This document shows, piece by piece, positions 1-5,703 of a stretch of DNA of 7,178 nt (positions are counted from its first letter, which is position 1; the number at the start of each line of letters is the position of its first letter). Source of the stretch: Desulfotomaculaceae bacterium (lineage in GTDB: Bacteria; Bacillota; Desulfotomaculia; Desulfotomaculales; Pelotomaculaceae); NCBI GenBank assembly GCA_028704035.1, contig JAQVLS010000080.1, positions 1-7,178 on the forward strand. Direction: 5' to 3'. Made by a program: the position numbers and the translations under genes. The notes beneath the pieces were generated by a model. That model searched no databases and had not been told where the DNA came from. It saw only the letters and a list, made by a program, of their open reading frames with translations.

Positions 1-62
1 ATTGTGCAGACGAAAAACATATCTTATGGACTCTCAGGCCTGTCCACTTTCCAGAAAGGGCT

Positions 63-91
63 TTGCCAAAAAAAACAAGGAAATATATAAT
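63..91 (+). promoter_or_regulatory. Sigma-A-type promoter for the CAP-domain gene
   Basis: A TTGCCA hexamer (63-68) is separated by exactly 17 bases from a perfect TATAAT (86-91). This matches the vegetative sigma-A consensus in 11 of 12 positions. Transcription would start near 98 and leave a leader of about 140 bases before the start codon at 238. The match is seen directly; use of the promoter is inference. It is the best promoter in the window. Confidence 0.7.
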
Positions 92-97
92 TTCTCA

Positions 98-237
98 TTG
101 GTAGTTACAATTAAGCCATATTCCAGAAATTTCACGCTCTGGAACGGGATGCTAAAGGACGGTCAATAATGGTTTGATACAGCGAATTTCTAATTTGACA
201 GTTTGTCAGCTATCCCGGAGGCAATGGGAAAGGGGAA
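98..237 (+). promoter_or_regulatory. Structured 5' leader of the CAP-domain gene
   Basis: The leader of about 140 bases contains three possible structures. One is a perfect 7-bp inverted repeat, TTCCAGA (121-127) with TCTGGAA (138-144), around a 10-base loop. The second is a 13-base palindrome, TGACA-GTT-TGTCA (196-208). The third is a small TCCC/GGGA stem (213-216 with 226-229) that places a GGAGG (217-221) in its loop. I could not match the leader to a riboswitch I know: the c-di-GMP-I and c-di-AMP motifs were considered and do not fit. It may be an RNA control element or hold a repressor operator, or the repeats may be chance. Confidence 0.3.
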
Positions 238-978
238 ATGGATATTTCCAGAATCAGGCGCGTTCTGTATGTGTTTGTAACCTGCTTGTTAATGTTTTCT
301 TTAACGTTGACTGCCGCCAATGCGGCTGCTAACCCGTACCCGGCTGACAGCCCAATGCACGTGTATTGGAATAAGTACTACGCAGACAGCTACGCAAAAC
401 CTGTAACACCGGCGCAACCGACCACCCCAGCAACACCTGCTGCACCAATGACGCCAACGACACCGACCACACCGCCGGGGTCATATTGGAGCAATTATTA
501 CGGCAGCAACTATGGCAAGTACACAGCTAAACCGACGACAACGACGACACCGACGACACCGACAACACCGACGATAGGGCAGGAGGCTTCAATCCTGATC
601 ACAGAAGAGAAGCTGATGTTGGATCTGGTAAATCAGGAGAGGGCAAAAGCAGGGCTTCAAGCCTTTACTGTTAATGCTAAACTTGTTGAACTAGCCAGGA
701 TGAAAAGCCAGGATATGTACCAAAAAAATTATTTCAGCCATACCTCGCCAGCCTATGGCAGCGCATTAGACATGGAAAAGAAAGCTGGTGTTTCAGCCAG
801 GGTTATGGGAGCGGAAAACATTGCAAAGGCTGCCACAACCCAGAGGGCGCATGAGCTTTTTATGAACAGCGAGGGACACAGGGCCAACATCATGAATTCT
901 ATGCACACGACCATTGGTATAGGTATTGTTAAGACACAATACGGGGTTGTTGTTACCCAGTTGTTTACTGGCAATTAA
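238..978 (+). CDS. Secreted CAP (SCP/PR1, YkwD-like) domain protein with Pro/Thr stalk
   Basis: This is a predicted exported cell-surface protein of 246 residues. Residues 1-30 form a signal peptide: basic DISRIRR start, hydrophobic core about 9-25, Ala-rich end with cleavage near residue 29 or 30. Residues 31-113 are a low-complexity stalk of two Pro/Thr tracts, each preceded by a Tyr/Trp-rich 13-mer (42-54 and 82-94). The CAP domain spans about 122-245. It shows VNQER (131-135), FSH with H168, GAEN with E193, and EGHR with E212 and H214; these His and Glu residues are the usual CAP-cavity residues. Bacterial YkwD-like proteins are extracellular or spore-associated and mostly of unknown biochemistry, so no enzymatic role is claimed. 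The ATG is fixed by an in-frame TGA at 196-198 and lacks an ideal ribosome site: AAGGGG lies 2 bases upstream and GGAGG 16 bases upstream. The gene stands alone between its own promoter and terminator. Confidence 0.9.
   Translation: MDISRIRRVLYVFVTCLLMFSLTLTAANAAANPYPADSPMHVYWNKYYADSYAKPVTPAQPTTPATPAAPMTPTTPTTPPGSYWSNYYGSNYGKYTAKPTTTTTPTTPTTPTIGQEASILITEEKLMLDLVNQERAKAGLQAFTVNAKLVELARMKSQDMYQKNYFSHTSPAYGSALDMEKKAGVSARVMGAENIAKAATTQRAHELFMNSEGHRANIMNSMHTTIGIGIVKTQYGVVVTQLFTGN
531..574 (+). repeat. Short tandem repeat encoding the Thr/Pro stalk
   Basis: Degenerate 9-base units of the ACACCGACG type are repeated in tandem and encode Thr-Thr-Pro steps in the second stalk tract of the CAP protein. 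A less regular counterpart lies at about 413-478. Because the units are multiples of three, slippage would change stalk length without breaking the frame. Confidence 0.6.
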
Positions 979-992
979 AAACAAACAATTAC

Positions 993-1022
993 AATTAAGG
1001 GCACGGTTACGTGCCCTTAATT
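993..1022 (+). terminator. Rho-independent terminator of the CAP-domain gene
   Basis: A perfect 12-bp stem, AATTAAGGGCAC (993-1004) with GTGCCCTTAATT (1011-1022), is extended by a G1005-C1010 pair and closed by a GTTA loop. A T-rich tail (TGTTTT, 1023-1028) follows. It begins 14 bases after the stop codon at 976-978. The stem is nearly symmetric, but the A-rich sequence upstream (979-992) could also give a weak tail on the other strand. Confidence 0.92.
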
Positions 1023-1168
1023 TGTTTTGATGAAACTGTTTTAGCTTGTTTTTATTATCGGGGACATTCCACGGCATGCTGGAATACTTGTAGAAGAGGT
1101 GTCTGAATAAAAATAAATGTTAACAAAAAAGAATATAAATCTACATCTGGTGCAAGAATTTATTGTAT

Positions 1169-1175
1169 AGGGGGA
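1169..1175 (+). promoter_or_regulatory. Ribosome binding site fixing the TTG start at 1182
   Basis: AGGGGGA lies 6 bases before a TTG codon. The protein read from that TTG begins (M)IYFDSAATS, exactly where NifS/SufS-class proteins normally begin. There is no nearby in-frame ATG that would keep this conserved N-terminus. Confidence 0.75.
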
Positions 1176-1181
1176 TATAAT

Positions 1182-2366
1182 TTGATCTATTTCGATAGTG
1201 CAGCCACTTCGTGGCCGAAACCTCCGGGGGTCTGGCAGGCAATGGAACATTGCATTAAATCCGTGGGCGCAAACCCCGGTAGATCCGGTCACCGGATGGC
1301 TGTTCAGGCGGGCAGGCTGGTGGATGAAACAAGGGAACTGCTTTCCCTGCTCTTTAATATATCAAACCCGGACAGGATTATTTTCACTTTAAATGCTACT
1401 GAGTCACTAAACCTTGCTATAAAAGGCCTGCTAAAACCGGGAGACCACGTAGTGACCAGCTCCATGGAACACAACTCAGTAACCAGGCCGCTGCACATAG
1501 TACAAGGAAAAGGTGTCGAGGTTACCAAGGTCGCCTGCTCCGGCGATGGCTGTATTAGAGTGGATGATATAGAAAGCGCTTTAAGGCAGAATACCGCCGC
1601 CATAGTTATTACACATGCTTCCAACGTGACAGGTACATTGATGCCTCTGGCGGAAATAGGGCAGCTGACAAAAAGAAAAGGTCTGAAATTAATTGTAGAT
1701 GCGGCCCAGACTGCTGGCGTTTTTAACCTTGACGTTTCATTCATGAATATACACCTGCTGGCTTTCCCGGGACATAAAGGACTCTATGGCCCTACAGGCA
1801 CAGGCGGGCTATATTTAGCCGACGGTTTGGAACTGGCGACTCTTAAGGAAGGCGGCACCGGTAGCATGTCACATCTACCCGGACAGCCCGGCGTATCGCC
1901 GGAACGCTATGAAAGCGGCACGTTGAATTCCGTCGGCATATCAGGGTTGGCTGCAGGCCTAAAATTTGTAAGAGATGAAGGAACGGAGAAGATCAGACAG
2001 CATGAAATGAATCTCACCAGTCGTTTTCTCAAAGGGGCGGAAAAAATAAAAGGCCTTAGAGTTTATGGCCCGACTGAATTATATGAGCGTGCGCCGGTGG
2101 TGGCCTTCAGCCTGGAGGGGAAAAATTCCGGCCAGGTAGGGACGGCGCTGGACCAGCAGTATAATATCGCCTGCCGGGCCGGCCTTCACTGCGCTCCCGA
2201 CGCGCACAGGACACTGGGTACCTTTGAGAATAAACTGGTGCGGTTTAGTTTTTCGTATTTCAACAAAGGAGAGGAGGTAGATTTCGCTATCCACTCACTG
2301 GCTGAGATAGCCGCCATACCTTCTGAAAAGTTTAATAAAAAAGAAGATAAATCATGCGGTTGTTAA
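1182..2366 (+). CDS. Cysteine desulfurase-like aminotransferase class V (NifS/SufS superfamily)
   Basis: This is a PLP enzyme of 394 residues, full length for the family. It is expected to take sulfur (or selenium) from cysteine (or selenocysteine) to give alanine and an enzyme persulfide. Visible signature residues are H97 (MEHNS) for cofactor stacking, D173 and Q176 (DAAQ), the Schiff-base lysine K199 (PGHKG), the catalytic cysteine C337 (AGLHCAP) and R354 (VRFSFSYFN), which should bind the substrate carboxylate. The overall pattern is closest to the cysteine desulfurase family protein typified by E. faecalis EF2568, a subgroup linked to selenium metabolism; that subgroup placement is from memory. 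The protein ends in Cys-Gly-Cys (392-394) after a Lys-rich tail. Translation starts at TTG with a good ribosome site. It has no SufU, IscU, SelD or Suf neighbour here, so its acceptor is unknown. No convincing promoter was found in 1023-1181. Confidence 0.92.
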   Translation: MIYFDSAATSWPKPPGVWQAMEHCIKSVGANPGRSGHRMAVQAGRLVDETRELLSLLFNISNPDRIIFTLNATESLNLAIKGLLKPGDHVVTSSMEHNSVTRPLHIVQGKGVEVTKVACSGDGCIRVDDIESALRQNTAAIVITHASNVTGTLMPLAEIGQLTKRKGLKLIVDAAQTAGVFNLDVSFMNIHLLAFPGHKGLYGPTGTGGLYLADGLELATLKEGGTGSMSHLPGQPGVSPERYESGTLNSVGISGLAAGLKFVRDEGTEKIRQHEMNLTSRFLKGAEKIKGLRVYGPTELYERAPVVAFSLEGKNSGQVGTALDQQYNIACRAGLHCAPDAHRTLGTFENKLVRFSFSYFNKGEEVDFAIHSLAEIAAIPSEKFNKKEDKSCGC

Positions 2367-2367
2367 T

Positions 2368-3318
2368 TTAAATGATATCCCATTTTGAGCAGCGTGAACC
2401 CCAGCGCCCGATAACCCTGTCCTCTTCGTAAATTTCTACTATCTCACACACGTTGGAGCAGCCGTCGCACTCAAAACTCCCAGTGTGGTAGGGAAGGCCG
2501 GCGATTTTAAAACCCTTAAAGCTTGTTCGTTTGTCCTGCACTTCTTCTTGGGCCAGCTGAGCTGCCCCGATTGCGCCCATTATGTCAAAATGCTTGGGTA
2601 TTAACACCGGTTCGCCAAGGGCTTTCTCGAAAGCCGCCTTTATTCCCACATTGGCGGCCACGCCTCCCTGGAATACGATAGGAGATAATATTTCCTTGCC
2701 CTTTCCGACATTATTGAGGTAATTCCGTACCAGGGCTTCACACAGGCCGTTAATAATATCGGAAATTTGGTGTCCCATCTGCTGCTTGTGGATCATGTCG
2801 GATTCTGCGAATACAGTGCAGCGGCCGGCAATCCTTACTGGTACGCTGGATTGGAGAGCCAGCTCGCCAAACTGGTTTATCGGTATGTTCAGGCGTGCTG
2901 CCTGCTGATCAAGAAATGAGCCCGTACCAGCCGCGCAGACAGTATTCATGGCAAAATCAGTTACAATGCCGCTTCTTAGGATAATGATTTTTGAATCCTG
3001 GCCGCCTATTTCAAAAACTGTCTGCACGTCGGGAACTATCATTGAGGCAGCTACGGCATGAGCTGTAATTTCGTTTTTAACGACATCAGCACCCACCATT
3101 ATACCGGCCAGGTAACGGCCGCTGCCGGTAGTGCCGACACCAATAATTTCATAATCAGGCAGGATTAATTCCGCAGTTTTTTTCAACCCCTCCTGAATCA
3201 TCTGGATAGGCCGGCCTTTTGTGCGAAGATAAAGGCCGGTAATGACTTCACCGGCTTCGTTAATAACAACAAAATTTATACTGACCGACCCGACATCAAT
3301 GCCTAAGTATGCTTTCAT
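2368..3318 (-). CDS. BadF/BcrA/HgdC-type acyl-CoA dehydratase activase (ASKHA ATPase)
   Basis: This is an ATP-driven electron-transfer activase of 316 residues. The family forms homodimers with one bridging [4Fe-4S] cluster and uses ATP hydrolysis to reduce a partner enzyme. Seen here are the phosphate-binding loop GIDVGSVS (6-13), GTTGSGR (62-68), GGQDSK (105-110) and the two cluster-ligand cysteines C128 (VCAAGTG) and C167 (GRCTVF), at the spacing of A. fermentans HgdC. The second ATPase half follows (GGVAAN, 218-223; GAIGAA, 248-253). Classical HgdC proteins are about 260 residues. This one adds a C-terminal segment (about 261-316) with C284, C287, C291 and C310, which could bind a metal. 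It is the last gene of the operon, 17 bases after its neighbour, with ATG preceded by GGAAAGGT. Its target is not obvious: no HgdA/HgdB- or BcrB/BcrC-type subunit is in the window. Confidence 0.92.
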   Translation of the reverse strand: MKAYLGIDVGSVSINFVVINEAGEVITGLYLRTKGRPIQMIQEGLKKTAELILPDYEIIGVGTTGSGRYLAGIMVGADVVKNEITAHAVAASMIVPDVQTVFEIGGQDSKIIILRSGIVTDFAMNTVCAAGTGSFLDQQAARLNIPINQFGELALQSSVPVRIAGRCTVFAESDMIHKQQMGHQISDIINGLCEALVRNYLNNVGKGKEILSPIVFQGGVAANVGIKAAFEKALGEPVLIPKHFDIMGAIGAAQLAQEEVQDKRTSFKGFKIAGLPYHTGSFECDGCSNVCEIVEIYEEDRVIGRWGSRCSKWDII

Positions 3319-3335
3319 TAAAATGACCTTTCCGT

Positions 3336-4439
3336 TTAACCTGTTAATGTAAATTGTCCTCGTTGCAAGCGTTTTTTCCTTCTCATCAAATCGGTAAATG
3401 CCTCCAACCTGGTGGACATACCTGTTTTCCCGGTCTGCTCATCAAGAAAGAATGTTAGAACCGGTATGTTGTAGTCCCTGCTGACACGGGGAAGAATGGT
3501 GCGGGCGACGATTTCCGGAATGCAGGTAAAAGGAGCGATCTGGATCATGCCGTCAAATCCCCGCTTGGCGCATAGTATGGTGTTGCCGATGGAATCACGC
3601 CCGTGACCTCCCACTAGTTCAGGCAAGTAAGGAGCGGCGGCTTCTTTTACAGACATCATTTCCGTAGTCTCGGTCCAGGTGTTATCCCTGGTCCAGCCGG
3701 TAAGGAACATGGACCTTTCCACCTCGACTCCCAGGTTGCCCAGGGTCTCTTCGATTTCAAGGTTGCTTGCCGGTTCCAGCAGAACATATATTTCACCGAC
3801 TATGCCGACTTTTAAAACTTCCCGATCCAAATCCTGGGGTACCCCGCGCAGCGCTTGCAGAGCGGCTGTCTCTGTTTCTATAATTTGCTCAGTGGTATAA
3901 GCTTGATCAATCCAACCCAGTACCCTGCGGTACATTTTTGATGTTGTCCCGCGTGTAATTTCCCTGGGCCTGACGATGTGGCTCAGTTTTTCAGCGTTAT
4001 CCAGAGCCTGCAGCTTGCGCCAGGCCCTTTTTATATGAGCGATAATACCCCTGATGGAGGTGCGGTTTTTATTGAGAGCTCTTACGTTTTTAATAAAATT
4101 TAGAGGCTGGAGTCGGGGCGGCTCAAAGACGATCATCTTAATGTCGTGCCCGAGATCTTTCAGTAATTTGTGGTGCAGCATGGCATATTCACCAGCCCTG
4201 CAGGGGCCGACCCCGCCTGAGGTGACAATGGTGTCCGCGCCCATTTCCACAGTTTCCAGGTATGTTCCCATCAATATTTTTAGCGGAAGACAGGCAAATT
4301 CCGGGGAGTACCTGACGCCAAGATCAAGCGTACGTTTACTGGGGCGTGGCGGTACTACAACATCATTTCCTAAATCCTCCAGAAGCATTTTGAAAGTACG
4401 CCAGGATTCACCCATCCTGGGAAACGTTAATTTCGACAA
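3336..4439 (-). CDS. Acyl-CoA dehydratase activase-related protein (COG3581-like)
   Basis: This protein of 367 residues is expected to be cytoplasmic and is uncharacterised biochemically. It resembles the part of large clostridial activase fusion proteins that follows the DUF2229 part. It contains exactly four cysteines, all in conserved-looking motifs: C50 (FACLPLKI), C80 (GVGPCRAG), C290 (ILCAKRG) and C306 (FTCIPEI). That number and placement would suit one Fe-S cluster (inference). The C-terminal motif DEQTGKTGMSTRLEAF (333-348) is almost repeated in the upstream gene product, and the N-terminal halves also align, so the two are paralogues. Start: TTG at 4437-4439 with a perfect AAGGAGGT 9 bases upstream. 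The in-frame ATG at codon 9 has no such site. The gene overlaps the end of its upstream neighbour by 13 bases, so translational coupling is likely. Confidence 0.85.
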   Translation of the reverse strand: MSKLTFPRMGESWRTFKMLLEDLGNDVVVPPRPSKRTLDLGVRYSPEFACLPLKILMGTYLETVEMGADTIVTSGGVGPCRAGEYAMLHHKLLKDLGHDIKMIVFEPPRLQPLNFIKNVRALNKNRTSIRGIIAHIKRAWRKLQALDNAEKLSHIVRPREITRGTTSKMYRRVLGWIDQAYTTEQIIETETAALQALRGVPQDLDREVLKVGIVGEIYVLLEPASNLEIEETLGNLGVEVERSMFLTGWTRDNTWTETTEMMSVKEAAAPYLPELVGGHGRDSIGNTILCAKRGFDGMIQIAPFTCIPEIVARTILPRVSRDYNIPVLTFFLDEQTGKTGMSTRLEAFTDLMRRKKRLQRGQFTLTG

Positions 4440-5434
4440 GTGGATACTACCTCCTTCCGGCGCTTGACCATATCCACGAATGCCTCCAGACGGGTAGCCA
4501 TACCCGCTTCTCCGGTATGTTCGTCTATCATCAAGGTCATAAACGGTATTTCCTTGTGTTGCTTTGCTTCCAGTTCGATAAATTTATTTAATAAAGAATC
4601 AGGCCCGCATCCGAAGGCAGTAAGATGGAGGACCGCATCAACACGTCCCTGCCTAAAAAGATAATGGGCAGCTTTAAGAGCTGCATCACTAAAAGTCCAG
4701 AATAGACGTTTGGGCAGGCCACAATTTTTTTGCCACGCTAATGTCAGAGGATTAATATTCTCCGCTGTTAAAACACTAACCCCCATTTTTTTTAATTTGC
4801 CCAGTAAATTGACGCTAATGAAGCTATCATAAATAGCATACGGATACCCTAAAACTGCAAATTTAAGATTTGATTTGGCCGGCAGTATTAATTTCTTGTT
4901 TTTTGGGTTTTTTATAATTTCCATAGCATCCAGTGGGTTTAACCCTTTTCTCAAGAGCCGGTTATAACGGCGCAGAGCTATCCAGGCCTTGCAGTATGCC
5001 TTGAGAACGATATTGCGGCCGGCGCCGAAATAAGAACCGATCTCCAGGTAAGCCTTGATCTTTGACAGGCGTCCCTGGCGGGCATCTATGCGCACATCAA
5101 TGATGGGGGGGATGCCGTCAAGTGAATGGCGGATCATATCCGGCAAACCCAAAAACTTAGGGCAGTAAATAGTCTTTCCGTTCAGGCAGACTACACGTGG
5201 TATAAAAAGGCAGTCACATTTGTTCTTTAGGTCCATTACATGACCGAAGAAAAGCTTGATCGGAACGCAGGCATCAGCCAGCGCCTCACGTACACCTTTA
5301 TCCATGATGCTCTTTGTTGTATTGCTGGATGTAACAACCTGAACCCCAATTTCATTAAAAAAAGCCAGCCAGAACGGGAAGTAAATATAATATAGCAGGA
5401 CGCTTGGAATGCCTAATTTTTTGTTCAAATCCAA
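4427..5434 (-). CDS. DUF2229 (COG3580-like) activase-associated protein
   Basis: This is the first gene of the three-gene operon, 335 residues. The N-terminus has the typical DUF2229 form: GIPSVLLYYIYFPFW (8-22), EIGVQVV, then DACVPIKLFFGH (54-65) and FIPRVVC (77-83). Cysteines at 56, 73, 75, 83, 91 and 276 (FGCGPDS) are candidate cluster ligands. The C-terminus carries DEHTGEAGMATRLEAF (304-319), matching the next gene product and recalling the C-terminal motif of 2-hydroxyacyl-CoA dehydratase D subunits. The function is unproven; partnership with the ATPase activase is inferred from the operon and from the fused proteins known elsewhere. Start: TTG at 5432-5434, 6 bases from GAGG in AAGAGGTGA (complement of 5438-5446). 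A second TTG two codons later is possible but spaced less well. No strong promoter is visible upstream. Confidence 0.87.
   Translation of the reverse strand: MDLNKKLGIPSVLLYYIYFPFWLAFFNEIGVQVVTSSNTTKSIMDKGVREALADACVPIKLFFGHVMDLKNKCDCLFIPRVVCLNGKTIYCPKFLGLPDMIRHSLDGIPPIIDVRIDARQGRLSKIKAYLEIGSYFGAGRNIVLKAYCKAWIALRRYNRLLRKGLNPLDAMEIIKNPKNKKLILPAKSNLKFAVLGYPYAIYDSFISVNLLGKLKKMGVSVLTAENINPLTLAWQKNCGLPKRLFWTFSDAALKAAHYLFRQGRVDAVLHLTAFGCGPDSLLNKFIELEAKQHKEIPFMTLMIDEHTGEAGMATRLEAFVDMVKRRKEVVSTCRN
4449..4456 (-). promoter_or_regulatory. Ribosome binding site inside the DUF2229 gene fixing the downstream TTG start
   Basis: The minus strand reads AAGGAGGT here, complementary to the 16S rRNA tail, with a 9-base spacer to the TTG at 4437-4439. 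It lies within the last codons of the upstream gene. It decides the start of the 3336-4439 gene in favour of TTG over the ATG at 4413-4415. Confidence 0.85.
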
Positions 5435-5478
5435 TGTTCACCTCTTATATTTAATATTTACTAAACTATACAAAATGA

Positions 5479-5579
5479 ATTGGCTGCTTATGCTATTGAA
5501 TATTTTTATAGATAAATTCTATGCGGATAAGCGAAAATCCTCTCTAAATTAGCAACAAAATGGCCTGTATGCAGCCAAT
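5479..5579. repeat. 101-bp sequence bounded by 12-base inverted repeats
   Basis: ATTGGCTGCTTA (5479-5490) is matched in inverse by TATGCAGCCAAT (5568-5579) at 11 of 12 positions, the outer nine being perfect. A small ATAGA/TCTAT hairpin (5508-5512 with 5518-5522) sits inside. No target-site duplication is visible at the edges. It could be a long RNA stem in the leader of the activase operon or a small MITE-like relic. The inverted repeat itself is certain; the role is not. Confidence 0.45.
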
Positions 5580-5603
5580 CGCAGAAAAAATAATTTGCGC
5601 AGG

Positions 5604-5668
5604 ATTAGTTCCGTATATTAGCGAATAATAGAACTAACTAAATCAGAGCAGTCATTTATTGAACTAAT
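5604..5668. repeat. Three-copy heptamer TTAGTTC/GAACTAA with hairpin
   Basis: ATTAGTTC (5604-5611) is the exact complement of GAACTAAT (5661-5668), and its last seven bases also pair with GAACTAA (5631-5637). The first and middle copies can form a 12-bp hairpin: 7 bp, then a four-base bulge CGTA (5612-5615), then TATTA/TAATA around GCGAA. The two GAACTAA copies are 30 bp apart. It lies upstream of nudF and could be an operator array or alternative RNA pairings. Confidence 0.4.
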
Positions 5669-5690
5669 GCCTGTTTATGACTAAAAAATT

Positions 5691-5694
5691 GGAG
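5691..5694 (+). promoter_or_regulatory. Ribosome binding site of nudF
   Basis: GGAG, followed by TGA, lies 9 bases before the ATG at 5704, supporting that start. The encoded N-terminus also matches the position where Bacillus NudF begins. Confidence 0.7.
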
Positions 5695-5703
5695 TGATTT
5701 TGT

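Noticed and set aside
2..169. 55-codon open frame running in from the left edge
   Set aside because: The frame contains the strong promoter at 63-91, resembles no protein I recognise, and all three plus frames are open for some distance here, so chance is the simpler explanation. Sequence to the left would settle it.
195..200. Perfect TTGACA as a second -35 box before the CAP gene
   Set aside because: The position 17 bases downstream reads GAGGCA, with no -10 box within the usual spacing. It is better seen as part of the TGACA/TGTCA palindrome.
98..237. c-di-GMP (GEMM) riboswitch in the CAP gene leader
   Set aside because: Short GGGATGC/AAAGGAC stretches recall it, but the required helices and tetraloop receptor are not present.
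1066..1085. ATTCCA-N8-TGGAAT inverted repeat as an operator related to TTCCA/TGGAA at 121-144
   Set aside because: Half-sites are only 5-6 bases and the spacings differ (8 versus 14), so a shared regulator is not supported.
753..1292. Minus-strand reading frames across the CAP and desulfurase genes
   Set aside because: They lie opposite well-supported genes, lack ribosome sites and domain features, and are antisense shadows.
5659..5687. TTGAAC-N17-TAAAAA as the nudF promoter
   Set aside because: Transcription would start around 5694, on top of the ribosome site at 5691-5694, so it could not serve the gene as annotated.
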